Assembly (NCBI GenBank): GCA_946481265.1
Contig: CAMLNE010000142.1
Location: forward strand, 1-10,046
Source: an uncultured Panacagrimonas sp.
Lineage (GTDB): Bacteria; Pseudomonadota; Gammaproteobacteria; Nevskiales; Nevskiaceae
DNA length: 10,046 nt
Direction of reading: 5' to 3'
The position numbers and the translations under genes are program-made. The notes under the pieces are model-generated. The model searched no databases and had not been told where the DNA came from. It was given only the letters and a program-made list of their open reading frames with translations. Position 1 is the first letter of the stretch. Every line of letters begins with the position of its first letter. Positions 1 to 6,775 of the stretch are shown here, piece by piece.

Positions 1-31
1 ACTCTTTCCCTACACGACGCTCTTCCGATCT
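1..31 (+). other. Illumina sequencing adapter remnant (artefact)
   Basis: These 31 bases match the 3' part of the Illumina TruSeq/P5 read-1 adapter, ending in the familiar CGCTCTTCCGATCT. They are not genomic. The reading frame of the sensor kinase begins cleanly at base 32, so the adapter was probably left untrimmed at the contig edge. Nothing biological should be inferred from these bases, and any ORF running into them is truncated there. Confidence 0.97.
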
Positions 32-742
32 TTCGAGGCGTGCCAGCAGTTCGTTGAGCGCGCGTGTCAGCGGCTGCACCTCCTGCGGTACGCCTTCGGC
101 CGCGATCGGGGCGAGCTGCCGGTGGCTGCGCGATTCCAGGCGGTCGGCGATGCGGCGCAGCGGCCGCAGGCCGAGCCGGATGCCGCGGCGGATGGCGAAT
201 GCCGCCACCGCGATCAGGACCAGCTGCGGGATCAGGGTGCTGAGCAGGATCACCCGCGCCAGGCCGCGGCGCTTTCGCGTGGTCTCCGCGACGCGGACCG
301 TCACTTCCTCGCCGTAGTCCGCGGCGGGCAGGACCAGCACGGCGATCCGCACGTTGTGGCCATCCATGCGCGCGTTGTACAGGTCCGCGCTCCGGTAGCG
401 ATCAACGTCGCTGCCCACCTCCGGCAGGTTCGCGCGGCCGGCGATCAGGCCGCTGCGGGCGCCGGAAATGTTGAAGTAGGTGTTGTCGCTGACATCCCAT
501 TCGAACAGGCGCTGGGTCTGCGGCGGCATGTCCACCACCGGTCCCTGGTCGCTGGGATGGATTTCCAGCGCCAGCGAACTGACCGAGTCGAACAGCCAGC
601 CGTCGTACACCGCATCGGCGAAGTACTGCGCCAGGCCGTAGGACGTGGCGCCGCTGATCAGAAAGAGGATCGCAAGAGGCCCGATCAGTCCGGCCAGGAG
701 ACTGCCGCCGAGACTCGGATTGCGACCCTCAGCTCGCGCCAT
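32..742 (-). CDS. Sensor histidine kinase, N-terminal part (2CSK_N + HAMP), truncated by contig end
   Basis: Membrane sensor kinase of a two-component system; 237 codons are present and the protein is cut before the HisKA and ATPase domains. The ATG at 742 overlaps the end of the response regulator gene by 14 bases, so the pair is translationally linked. Visible parts: a first membrane segment at about residues 12-34 ([17 protein letters not shown]), a periplasmic 2CSK_N-type sensor domain at about 40-158 with the typical [14 protein letters not shown] stretch (81-94), a second membrane segment at about 162-183, then a HAMP linker ([15 protein letters not shown]). This layout is that of the TctE/QseC branch of kinases. 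The ligand cannot be told: no tricarboxylate transporter genes lie in the window. The phospho-accepting His lies beyond the contig end, so kinase activity is inferred only from the family and the partner regulator. Confidence 0.88.
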
Positions 743-1403
743 CGACCTGCAGCAGGTACCCGAAGCCGCGCAGGGTGCGGATCACGCAGCCCGAATGCTC
801 GATCTTGCGGCGCACACGATGAACGTAGAGCTCCGCGGCGTTCTCGGACAGGTCGGTGTCGCCGCCGCCGATCTGCTCCAGCAGCTGCCGCTTGCTGACC
901 ACGCAGCCATGACGCAGGAGCAGGCATTCGAGGACGGCGAACTCGCGCGGCGACAGATCCACGCCTTCCTCGCCGACATAGATGCGACGTTCGCCCAGCG
1001 ACATGCGCAGGTCGCCGATCACCACGTCGTCGCCGCGTCGGGCGATGGCCCGACGGATGACCGCGCGGATGCGTGCTTCGAGTTCGTCGAGTTCGAACGG
1101 CTTGGCGATGTAGTCGTCGGCGCCCAGGTCGAGGCCACGCACGCGGTCTGCCGTCTCGTCGCGTGCGCTCAGGATCACGACCGGCGTATGGCACTCGGTT
1201 CGGCGAAGCTCGGTGAGCACCTGGGTGCCATCGATGTCCGGCAGGCCGAGATCCAGGACGATGCAGTCGTAGTTGCCGCTGCCGGCGGCCGCCAGGGCCG
1301 AGCTGCCGTCGACGCTGACGTCGACCAGGTTTCCGCTGCGTTGCAGCGCGCGCCGGAGGCTCTCGGCGATGGGGGGGTCATCCTCGACGACGAGCAGGTG
1401 CAT
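729..1403 (-). CDS. OmpR/PhoB-family response regulator
   Basis: DNA-binding response regulator of 224 residues, the usual length. The receiver domain (1-115) begins right at the chosen ATG with LLVVEDD (acidic pocket E7, D8, D9), phospho-acceptor D51 in VLDLGLPD, S79 in VILSARDE, and K101 in IAKPFELDE. The C-terminal winged-helix domain (about 125-220) has the family pattern [16 protein letters not shown], the recognition-helix region [14 protein letters not shown], and the wing ending [10 protein letters not shown]. It is first in an operon with the sensor kinase that follows, and it diverges from rpmB. No Shine-Dalgarno sequence is visible before the ATG; the start is chosen from where the receiver fold begins. 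It most resembles the TctD/QseB group; regulon and signal are unknown. Confidence 0.93.
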   Translation of the reverse strand: MHLLVVEDDPPIAESLRRALQRSGNLVDVSVDGSSALAAAGSGNYDCIVLDLGLPDIDGTQVLTELRRTECHTPVVILSARDETADRVRGLDLGADDYIAKPFELDELEARIRAVIRRAIARRGDDVVIGDLRMSLGERRIYVGEEGVDLSPREFAVLECLLLRHGCVVSKRQLLEQIGGGDTDLSENAAELYVHRVRRKIEHSGCVIRTLRGFGYLLQVDGAS

Positions 1404-1652
1404 GATCGGGCTTCGGCGCGCAGGGGGAGGCCGGATCCTAGCATCGGTCCGGATTTCGGCCTGAAAGCGGGCTGCAAGCCAGGCCCGGGTGCGGTGTGCG
1501 GCCGCGGCAACGGCGCGGCGCCATCGCGCGGCAGGGCAGCGATTACGGGTGTGCCGCCAGAAAACGGTTGCCCCGCCCGGTCGGCGCTGGTACATTTCGC
1601 GCCCTTTTTGCGGGGCGGCAGTGCCGTTCCGCGTCTCCATAGAGAGCGCGTC
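1404..1652. other. Divergent intergenic region between response regulator and rpmB
   Basis: This 249-base gap separates the minus-strand regulator operon from the plus-strand ribosomal protein genes. The right part holds the rpmB promoter, listed separately. On the minus strand no promoter with acceptable -35 and -10 boxes stands out; a TAGGAT-like element lies close upstream of the regulator but has no matching -35. No RNA gene or additional ORF is supported. Confidence 0.6.
1568..1596 (+). promoter_or_regulatory. Sigma70 promoter for rpmB-rpmG
   Basis: A -35 box TTGCCC (1568-1573) and a -10 box TACATT (1591-1596) are separated by the optimal 17 bases. The predicted start lies near 1603, giving a leader of about 50 bases before the rpmB ATG. 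The discriminator directly after the -10 box is G/C-rich (cgcgcc), a feature of ribosomal promoters under stringent (ppGpp) control. The boxes are seen directly; stringent control is inferred. Confidence 0.6.
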
Positions 1653-1889
1653 ATGTCCAAAGTCTGCCAGGTCACCGGCAAGAAGCCTCTGGTCGGCAAC
1701 ACGGTGTCGCACGCCAACAACAGGCGTCGCCGCCGCTTCGAGCCGAATCTCCATACCCATCGTTTCTGGGTGGAGGCCGAGAAGAAGTTCGTCAAGCTGC
1801 GCGTGTCGCATCACGGCCTGCGCATCATCGACAAGCGGGGCGTCGAGGTCGTGCTCGCCGAGATCCGCGCTCGCGGCGTGAAGGTGTAA
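1653..1889 (+). CDS. rpmB: 50S ribosomal protein L28
   Basis: Structural protein of the large ribosomal subunit. It has 78 residues, the same as the E. coli protein, and carries the family signatures [12 protein letters not shown] at the N-terminus, the basic [11 protein letters not shown] segment, [17 protein letters not shown], and the C-terminal VLAEIRARG. There is a single Cys (C5), so this is not a zinc-binding form. The ATG at 1653 is preceded by a weak purine-rich AGAGAG at about 1641-1646. It is followed after 3 bases by rpmG, the common bacterial gene pair, so the two are cotranscribed. In E. coli radC precedes rpmB; here a divergent two-component system takes that place. Confidence 0.98.
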   Translation: MSKVCQVTGKKPLVGNTVSHANNRRRRRFEPNLHTHRFWVEAEKKFVKLRVSHHGLRIIDKRGVEVVLAEIRARGVKV

Positions 1890-1892
1890 GCC

Positions 1893-2066
1893 ATGGCCAA
1901 GGGAAAGAAGGACCGCGAGAAGATCAAGCTGGTGTCCACCGCCGACACGGGCTTCTACTACACGACCACCAAGAACAAGAAGAACACGCCGGACAAGTTC
2001 GAGTTCAAGAAGTACGACCCGGTCGTGCGCAAGCACGTCGTGTTCAAGGAAGCGAAGATCAAGTAG
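1893..2066 (+). CDS. rpmG: 50S ribosomal protein L33
   Basis: Large-subunit ribosomal protein of 57 residues that sits near the E site. The sequence has the L33 pattern: a basic N-terminus ([19 protein letters not shown]), [15 protein letters not shown], and [19 protein letters not shown] at the end. It contains no cysteine, so it is the zinc-independent (C-minus) form, as in E. coli and most gammaproteobacteria. It starts 3 bases after the rpmB stop and is the last gene before a strong hairpin. Codon use and composition match the neighbours. Confidence 0.98.
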   Translation: MAKGKKDREKIKLVSTADTGFYYTTTKNKKNTPDKFEFKKYDPVVRKHVVFKEAKIK

Positions 2067-2076
2067 GCCATCCGGC

Positions 2077-2101
2077 CCGCCCGCAGCACGGCTGCGGGCG
2101 G
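2077..2101 (+). terminator. Strong hairpin after rpmG, no U-tract
   Basis: A perfect 11-bp stem (CCGCCCGCAGC paired with GCTGCGGGCGG) closes a 3-base loop, ACG, only 10 bases after the rpmG stop codon. No run of T follows, so it may terminate poorly or mainly protect the mRNA 3' end. If it leaks, rpmBG transcripts would continue into the mgtE leader. Confidence 0.6.
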
Positions 2102-2343
2102 CACGTGATGGTCAGGACGGGAGATGGCCTGTCCCGTACAGCAGGGCCGTAAAGGGCCTGCCGCACTGCAGCATCGAAAAAGCTTGCCGAGATCTCCCAA
2201 AGGAGTAGTCTCGCTTCCCCCGCCAAAAAGCGGGACGGATTGCCACCAGGATGTCGTATCGAACCGACACCCTGACCGAGTGAGAACAACGAGCAACGGA
2301 GCCGAACGAGGCCACCGGGGCCGAGCTGGAGAAGCAAAATCCC
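2102..2343 (+). promoter_or_regulatory. Structured untranslated leader upstream of mgtE, candidate cis-regulatory RNA
   Basis: This stretch lacks a convincing gene but is rich in local hairpins. Examples are ACGGGA/TCCCGT with a 9-base loop (about 2117-2137), a two-part hairpin in which CGAGA pairs with TCTCG and an inner CTCC pairs with GGAG around a CAAA loop (about 2188-2213), CCCGC/GCGGG (about 2219-2234), and AGGATGTCG/CGACACCCT with one mismatch (about 2248-2273). Together with the terminator that follows and the Mg2+ channel gene after that, it looks like a metal-sensing attenuator leader. I compared it from memory with the M-box and the yybP-ykoY Mn2+ riboswitch and found no full match: GGAGTAG is present, but the conserved ACATACT partner of yybP-ykoY is not. 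No promoter is clear. Confidence 0.45.
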
Positions 2344-2371
2344 ACGCCCGCGCAAGCGGGCGTTCTTGTTT
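2344..2371 (+). terminator. Intrinsic terminator just before mgtE
   Basis: A perfect 8-bp stem (ACGCCCGC paired with GCGGGCGT) closes a GCAA tetraloop and is followed directly by TCTTGTTT, the standard layout of a Rho-independent terminator. It ends 29 bases before the mgtE ATG. That places it too late for ordinary rpmG termination (the gene ends 278 bases earlier) and in the right place to control read-through into mgtE. Confidence 0.75.
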
Positions 2372-2400
2372 CCGTTGACTTTCCGGATTCGGCGGCGCGC

Positions 2401-3864
2401 ATGAACGACCTGCCCCCTCGACACAGTCATCACCGCAATCTCGAGCTGGCGCGGGCGCAGGTCATCGAGCTGCTGTCGCGCCAGGCCGTCGAGCGCGAAC
2501 TGGTCAGCCGCAGCGAGGTCAGCGGCGGGCATTCGACCAAGCAGGACGTGGTCGCCCAGCTGGTGGCCCGCCAGCACCACGCCGCCCTCGACCAGCGCCT
2601 GGCCGGGTTCCACCCGGCCGACATCGCGTTCGTGCTGGAAAGCCTCGAGCCGGATGCGCGCGACCTGGCCTGGTCGCTGGTGCGGCCGGCCCGGCGCGGC
2701 GCGGTGCTGCTGGAGACCTCGGATGCGGTGCGACGGACCCTGGTCAGCGGCATGCCGCCCGACGAGGTGGCCGAGCTGGTCGGGCCGCTGGATCCCGAGG
2801 ACATCGCCGAGCTGGTGGCCAGCCTGCCGGAAGCGGTGCGGGTAGCGGTCCTCGACAAGCTCGACAAGGCGGATCTCGCCGAGGTGCGCTCGGTGCTGTC
2901 CTTCCCCGAGGGCTCGGTCGGCGCGGCGATGGACCTGGATTTCATCGCGGTCCGCGAGGACGCCTCGCTGGAGGCCGTGCTGCGCCTGCTGCGCCGGCGC
3001 AGCGAGCTGCCCTCGCACACCAGCGAACTGATCGTGGTGGACCGCGGCAACCGCCTGCGCGGATTCCTGCCGATCGCGCGGCTGCTGCTGGGCGACCCGG
3101 ACAGCGAGGTGGCCGACCAGATGTCACGCGATCCGGTCTTCTTCTTCACCGACGATCGCATGCAGGAAGCGGCCAGCGCCTTCGAGAAATACGACCTGGT
3201 GTCCGCACCGGTGGTGAACCTCCATGAGCAGGTGGTGGGCCGGCTCACCGTCGACGCGGTGGTCGACGAGATCGCCGAGCGCGCCCAGGCCGAAGGCCTG
3301 CGCAAGGTGGGTCTGTCCGGCGAGGACGAGGACATGTTCGCGCCCCTGCGCCGCGCCGCGCGGCGGCGCTGGCCCTGGCTCGCTGTAAACCTCGCCACGG
3401 CTTTCCTGGCCTCGCGTGTGATCGGCGCCTTCGAGCACACCATCGGCGCCCTGGTGGCCCTGGCCGCATTGATGCCGATCGTGGCCAGCATCGGCGGCAA
3501 CTCGGGCAACCAGTCGGTCGCCCTGGTGGTCCGCGGCCTCGCATTGAACCAGCTCGGCCCGGTCCAGCTGCGGCGGGTCCTGGCGCGCGAGCTCGGCATC
3601 GCGGCGATCAACGGAATCGTCTGGGGTCTGGTATTGGGCCTGGCCACCCTCATTCTGTACGGGGACCCGCGCCTGGCCCTGGTCATCGCCACGGCCCTGT
3701 TGCTCAATCTGCTGGTGGCCGGACTGGTGGGCGTATGCGCACCGGCCGCGCTGCATCGTTTCGGGCGGGATCCGGTGATGGGGTCGAGCATCGTGCTGAC
3801 GGCGACCACCGACAGCATGGGCTTCCTGATCTTCCTCGGGCTGGCGGCTGCATTCCTGGTCTGA
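2401..3864 (+). CDS. mgtE: Magnesium transporter MgtE
   Basis: Inner-membrane Mg2+ channel of 487 residues, the normal length. Domains in order: an alpha-helical N domain (about 45-155, with repeated motifs such as HPADIAFVLESL and DPEDIAELVASL), two CBS domains (about 170-235 and 240-295), a plug helix near 300-320, and five membrane helices (about 325-487). The pore signatures are present: LMPIVASIGGNSGNQS (358-372) and DPVMGSSIVLTATTDSMGF (457-475), where D471 matches the aspartate that binds Mg2+ at the selectivity site. In studied homologues the cytosolic N and CBS domains bind Mg2+ and close the pore when the ion is abundant. The ATG has no obvious Shine-Dalgarno sequence, but an upstream start would run into the terminator. 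The gene is preceded by a structured leader; its transcript probably ends before mtnB. Confidence 0.96.
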   Translation: MNDLPPRHSHHRNLELARAQVIELLSRQAVERELVSRSEVSGGHSTKQDVVAQLVARQHHAALDQRLAGFHPADIAFVLESLEPDARDLAWSLVRPARRGAVLLETSDAVRRTLVSGMPPDEVAELVGPLDPEDIAELVASLPEAVRVAVLDKLDKADLAEVRSVLSFPEGSVGAAMDLDFIAVREDASLEAVLRLLRRRSELPSHTSELIVVDRGNRLRGFLPIARLLLGDPDSEVADQMSRDPVFFFTDDRMQEAASAFEKYDLVSAPVVNLHEQVVGRLTVDAVVDEIAERAQAEGLRKVGLSGEDEDMFAPLRRAARRRWPWLAVNLATAFLASRVIGAFEHTIGALVALAALMPIVASIGGNSGNQSVALVVRGLALNQLGPVQLRRVLARELGIAAINGIVWGLVLGLATLILYGDPRLALVIATALLLNLLVAGLVGVCAPAALHRFGRDPVMGSSIVLTATTDSMGFLIFLGLAAAFLV

Positions 3865-3871
3865 GGCGGTG

Positions 3872-3908
3872 CCGGCCTACCGTTCGGTCGGGCCCCGCGG
3901 CAGGCCGG
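3872..3908 (+). terminator. Hairpin after mgtE, weak terminator candidate
   Basis: CCGGCCT (3872-3878) pairs perfectly with AGGCCGG (3902-3908), and a small ACCG/CGGT hairpin lies inside the loop. It begins 7 bases after the mgtE stop. No T-run follows, so strength is uncertain; it may be 3'-end protection or a Rho-assisted stop separating mgtE from the mtn genes. Confidence 0.35.
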
Positions 3909-3956
3909 AATCTTCGTTGCGACCCCCTCTTTCATGCCGTAAGGTGCCGCCCCTTC

Positions 3957-4553
3957 ATGACCAGCCCGACCCCCATTCGCGACCTGATTGCTGCGGGTGA
4001 ACTGTTTCACCGGCGCGGTTGGGTGCCGGCCACGGGAGGCAATTTCTCGGCGCGACTGTCGCCGGAAAAGATGCTCATCACCGCCTCCGGCTGGCACAAG
4101 GGCGAACTGCGTGACGAGGCCTTCCTGGTGGCCGGCATGGATGGCCGGCCCGAGGACGCCAGCCAGAAGGCGTCGTACGAGACCCTGCTGCACTGCCAGC
4201 TCTACCGCTTCGACGCGCGGGTCGGCTCGGTGCTGCACACGCACTCGATCGCGAACACGGTGCTGTCACGCCAGCGTGAGAGCATCCGCTTGTCGGGTTA
4301 CGAACTCTTGAAGCTGCTGCCAGGGATACAAACCCACGAGACGACGGTCGAAGTGCCCGTGTTCGAGAACGACCAGGACATCGCGCGGCTGTCGGCGCGG
4401 GTGGACGAGGCCATGAAGCGTCGTCCCGGCATGCCGGCCTACCTCATCTCGGGGCATGGCCTGTACGCCTGGGGTGATTCGGTGGCCCAGGCCCGGCACC
4501 GGGTCGAGGCGCTGGAGTTCATGTTCGAGTGCGAGCTGCATTCGAGGAATTGA
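3957..4553 (+). CDS. mtnB: Methylthioribulose-1-phosphate dehydratase
   Basis: Cytoplasmic methionine-salvage enzyme that dehydrates 5-methylthioribulose-1-phosphate to 2,3-diketo-5-methylthiopentyl-1-phosphate. It has 198 residues and the class II aldolase/adducin fold. Visible signatures: ATGGNFSARL (25-34), ITASGWHKGEL (41-51), the metal-binding HTH (H94, H96) in VGSVLHTHSIAN, and the third metal histidine H167 in ISGHGLYAWG, which is typical of MtnB rather than of sugar aldolases. The ATG at 3957 has AAGGTG 10 bases upstream, and the protein starts where the family does, so a longer reading into the upstream region is not needed. It is followed by mtnD and mtnC in pathway-compatible order, which strengthens the call. 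Confidence 0.95.
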   Translation: MTSPTPIRDLIAAGELFHRRGWVPATGGNFSARLSPEKMLITASGWHKGELRDEAFLVAGMDGRPEDASQKASYETLLHCQLYRFDARVGSVLHTHSIANTVLSRQRESIRLSGYELLKLLPGIQTHETTVEVPVFENDQDIARLSARVDEAMKRRPGMPAYLISGHGLYAWGDSVAQARHRVEALEFMFECELHSRN

Positions 4554-4595
4554 GGATCCGGGCATGGCTTGCGTCCGGACCAGGGATGGAGAGAG

Positions 4596-4601
4596 AAGGA
4601 G
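4596..4601 (+). promoter_or_regulatory. Shine-Dalgarno sequence of mtnD
   Basis: AAGGAG lies 6 bases before the ATG at 4608. It is one of the best ribosome-binding sites in the window and fixes the mtnD start there, instead of at the in-frame TTG at 4569. Confidence 0.85.
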
Positions 4602-4607
4602 AGAAAA

Positions 4608-5183
4608 ATGAGCGAACTTCGCATCTATGACGAGACCCGCCCGCAGCAGGCGGAGCAGGTGTTCAACCGCTTCGAGGACATCCGCGATGCACTGGCCGGG
4701 ATCGGCGTCGAGTTCGAGCGCTGGGAAGCGACCCGGGTGCTCGATGCCCAGGCCACCCAGGACGAGGTGATCGAGGCCTACCGTGAGTCGATCGACCGAC
4801 TCATGAAGAAGTATGGTTTCCAGTCGGTGGACGTGATCAGCCTGCATGCGACCCACCCGCAGAAGGACGCGATGCGCGAGAAGTTCCTCAGCGAGCACAC
4901 GCACGACGACTTCGAGACCCGTTTCTTCGTCGAGGGCGAGGGCCTGTTCAACATCCGCAAGGACGGCAAGGTCTACGCCACGCTGTGCACGCGCGGCGAC
5001 CTGCTCAACCTGCCGGCGAACATCACCCACTGGTTCGATCTCGGGCCGGAGCCGCAGCTCAAGGCGATCCGCCTGTTCACCACGCCCGAGGGCTGGGTGG
5101 CGACATTCACCGGGGACCGGATCGCGGACCGCTTCCCGAAGCTCGAGGCGCCGCACTACCCGCTGCTGCACAAGGCAGCCTGA
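4608..5183 (+). CDS. mtnD: Acireductone dioxygenase
   Basis: Cupin-fold metalloenzyme of methionine salvage. With Fe2+ it converts acireductone plus O2 to the 2-keto acid precursor of methionine and formate; with Ni2+ the same fold gives an off-pathway reaction releasing CO. The 191 residues are full length. Metal ligands are visible: H97, H99 and E103 in EHTHDDFETRFF and H141 in NLPANITHWFDLG, one position off the numbering of the Klebsiella enzyme (96, 98, 102, 140). The sequence cannot tell which metal is used. The gene lies between mtnB, two steps earlier in the pathway, and mtnC, which makes its substrate; its stop is 2 bases before the mtnC start codon, so the pair is tightly linked. 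Confidence 0.96.
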   Translation: MSELRIYDETRPQQAEQVFNRFEDIRDALAGIGVEFERWEATRVLDAQATQDEVIEAYRESIDRLMKKYGFQSVDVISLHATHPQKDAMREKFLSEHTHDDFETRFFVEGEGLFNIRKDGKVYATLCTRGDLLNLPANITHWFDLGPEPQLKAIRLFTTPEGWVATFTGDRIADRFPKLEAPHYPLLHKAA

Positions 5184-5185
5184 GC

Positions 5186-5863
5186 TTGGCCATCCGCGCG
5201 TTGGTCACCGACATCGAGGGCACCACCTCCTCGATCGACTTCGTGCACCAGACGCTGTTTCCGTACGCGAAGAAGCGCCTGCGCGCCTACCTGCGCGACC
5301 ATGCGCACGACAGCGCCGTGCAGCGGGTGCTGACCGAGGTCCAGGACATCGAGCGGAAGCCCCTGTCCGTGGAGCAGGCGGCCGAGGTGCTGGAGCGCTG
5401 GATCGCCGAAGACCGCAAGCTCACGCCGCTCAAGACCTTGCAGGGCATGATCTGGGCCCAGGGCTACGCCGCCGGTGAACTCGAGGGTCACGTCTACGCG
5501 GACACGCCGCCGGCGCTGCGCCGTTGGCACGGGCAGGGTTTGAAGCTGTACGTCTACTCGTCTGGATCGGTCGAGGCGCAGAAGCTGATCTTCGGCCACA
5601 CGCAGGCCGGTGACCTGACGCCGCTGTTCTCCGGCTATTTCGATACGCGCGTGGGCGGCAAGCGGGAAGCGGATTCCTACCGCGCAATCCTCGCCAGTAT
5701 CGGCATGCCGGGCGACGAGGTGCTCTTCCTGTCGGACATCGGCGAGGAACTCGACGCGGCGCGCGAAGCCGGGATGCGCACCGTGCAGCTGCTGCGCGAC
5801 GACAAGGCCAGGCCGTCCGCCGCGCACCAGCACGCCACGGATTTCACCAGGATCCTGTCATGA
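5186..5863 (+). CDS. mtnC: Enolase-phosphatase E1 (acireductone synthase)
   Basis: Bifunctional HAD-superfamily enzyme that enolises diketo-methylthiopentyl-1-phosphate and then removes phosphate, producing acireductone for MtnD. With the TTG start at 5186 it has 225 residues. HAD motifs: D9 and E11 in VTDIEGTTSSIDFVH (the D-x-E variant specific to this family), SSG at 125-127 in YVYSSGSVEAQK, K159 in GGKREADSY, and D184 in FLSDIGEELDAAREAG. No ATG lies in frame near the N-terminus. TTG gives the expected start (M)AIRALVTDIEG, with AAGG about 10 bases upstream inside the end of mtnD. The rare start and the 2-base gap from mtnD suggest translation by coupling, perhaps keeping MtnC low. Confidence 0.94.
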   Translation: MAIRALVTDIEGTTSSIDFVHQTLFPYAKKRLRAYLRDHAHDSAVQRVLTEVQDIERKPLSVEQAAEVLERWIAEDRKLTPLKTLQGMIWAQGYAAGELEGHVYADTPPALRRWHGQGLKLYVYSSGSVEAQKLIFGHTQAGDLTPLFSGYFDTRVGGKREADSYRAILASIGMPGDEVLFLSDIGEELDAAREAGMRTVQLLRDDKARPSAAHQHATDFTRILS

Positions 5864-5867
5864 CCCT

Positions 5868-5887
5868 GGCCGGGCGCCGCCCCGGCC
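5868..5887. terminator. Hairpin between convergent mtnC and cysQ
   Basis: GGCCGGG pairs perfectly with CCCGGCC across a 6-base loop, starting 4 bases after the mtnC stop. Being an inverted repeat it would fold in transcripts from either side. Neither strand has a T-run after it. The convergent position favours a transcription-ending or 3'-protecting role. Confidence 0.4.
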
Positions 5888-5932
5888 CGGGTCCGGATGG
5901 AGGAAGAAGGATCCGCGACAGGGTGGAGGGCC

Positions 5933-6736
5933 TCACTTCACCGTCGACAGCAGCGCCTTCCAGTCCGTCGCCGGGTCACCGATCACCGCGAACAGCGGAT
6001 TGAGCAGCGATTCCTTCTGGTTGTAGCGCAGGCGCGTGAAGCCCGGCAGGCGCAGCACCTGCGCGCCGGCCTGTTCGGCCACGCACTGGCCAGCCGCCGT
6101 ATCCCACTCCGAGGTCGGCCCCGTACGCGGGTAGAGATCGGCACTGCCCTCGGCGACCTGGCAGAACTTCAGCGAGGAGCCGCGGCTCACGGCCTCGTGG
6201 GCTGGCGCCGCGGCGAGAAAGGCCTCGAGCGCCGCATCCTTGTGCGAACGGCTGACGACCAGGGCAGGCACCGCCGGGGCGGGGCGCGCGCGGATCACCT
6301 CGCGTCGGCCGTCCCGGATGCGCCAGGCGCCTGCGCCCTCGGCGGCCAGGTAGCTCAGTTCCAGCGCCGGCGCATGCACCACGCCCAGCACCGGCAGGCC
6401 ATCGACGATCAGCGCGATGTTGACGGTGAAGTCGCCGTTGCGCTTGATGAATTCCTTGGTGCCGTCGAGCGGGTCGACCAGCCAGTAGCGGGACCAGGTG
6501 CACCGTGTCGCGTAGGGAATGTCGGCGGCCTCCTCGGACAGGACCGGCCAGATCACCGGCAGCCCGGCGAGGCTGGCCACGATGTGCTCGTGCGCGGCCA
6601 GGTCGGCCTGCGTCAGCGGAGAGGCGTCCTGCTTGTGCGTCACGCCCAGATCGTCCGACGCGTAGACCTTCATGATGCGCCGGCCGGCTTCCTGCGCGAT
6701 GTCGAGGACGGGCTGCAGCAGGTCGGCGGGTTTCAT
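5933..6736 (-). CDS. cysQ: 3'(2'),5'-bisphosphate nucleotidase CysQ
   Basis: Mg2+-dependent phosphatase of the inositol-monophosphatase-like family. It removes the 3'-phosphate from 3'-phosphoadenosine 5'-phosphate, the by-product of sulfate assimilation, and so recycles AMP and prevents inhibition by that metabolite. It has 267 residues; E. coli CysQ is a little shorter. Metal and catalytic residues are in place: D45 in LTQADLAAHE, E68 in VLSEEA, D88 and D91 in VDPLDGTKEFI, and D212 in SEWDTAAGQCVAEQAG; the GDFTVNIALI stretch (101-110) is typical of CysQ rather than of SuhB. The start at 6736 is the only sensible ATG, with a poor Shine-Dalgarno sequence. The gene is divergent from the yrfG-type nucleotidase; the two may form a small nucleotide clean-up pair. 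Confidence 0.94.
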   Translation of the reverse strand: MKPADLLQPVLDIAQEAGRRIMKVYASDDLGVTHKQDASPLTQADLAAHEHIVASLAGLPVIWPVLSEEAADIPYATRCTWSRYWLVDPLDGTKEFIKRNGDFTVNIALIVDGLPVLGVVHAPALELSYLAAEGAGAWRIRDGRREVIRARPAPAVPALVVSRSHKDAALEAFLAAAPAHEAVSRGSSLKFCQVAEGSADLYPRTGPTSEWDTAAGQCVAEQAGAQVLRLPGFTRLRYNQKESLLNPLFAVIGDPATDWKALLSTVK

Positions 6737-6762
6737 GGGACAGGCGCTCGAAAGTGAGTCCG

Positions 6763-6769
6763 TATCATA
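6763..6769. promoter_or_regulatory. Possible shared -10 region of divergent cysQ and yrfG promoters
   Basis: The seven bases TATCATA give TATCAT on the plus strand and TATGAT (5 of 6 consensus) on the minus strand, in the short gap between the two divergent genes. Neither direction has a good -35 box at the right distance. A start from the plus-strand element would fall at about 6776, exactly on an ATG. Weak support only. Confidence 0.3.
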
Positions 6770-6775
6770 GGCCGC

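Noticed and set aside
645..1889. Long plus-strand ORF running through the response regulator into rpmB
   Set aside because: It is an antisense shadow of a clear OmpR-family gene; only its last 78 codons (L28) are real.
2102..2343. A known riboswitch class (M-box, yybP-ykoY, fluoride, cobalamin) in the mgtE leader
   Set aside because: Isolated matches such as GGAGTAG and GGAGATGG occur, but the paired conserved elements of these classes were not found, so no class is named.
2102..2343. RNase P RNA, tmRNA, 6S or SRP RNA in the gap before mgtE
   Set aside because: None of the conserved cores I know for these RNAs is present on either strand.
3917..3945. TTGCGA, 17 bases, TAAGGT as the mtnB promoter
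   Set aside because: The spacing is right, but the -10 box matches at only 3 of 6 positions and the start would fall almost on the ATG, conflicting with the ribosome site before mtnB.
2430..4244. Long minus-strand ORF opposite mgtE and mtnB
   Set aside because: A GC-rich antisense frame with Ser/Arg/Ala-rich composition and no recognisable domain.
5897..6757. Plus-strand ORF opposite cysQ
   Set aside because: Antisense shadow; the CysQ frame holds all catalytic motifs.
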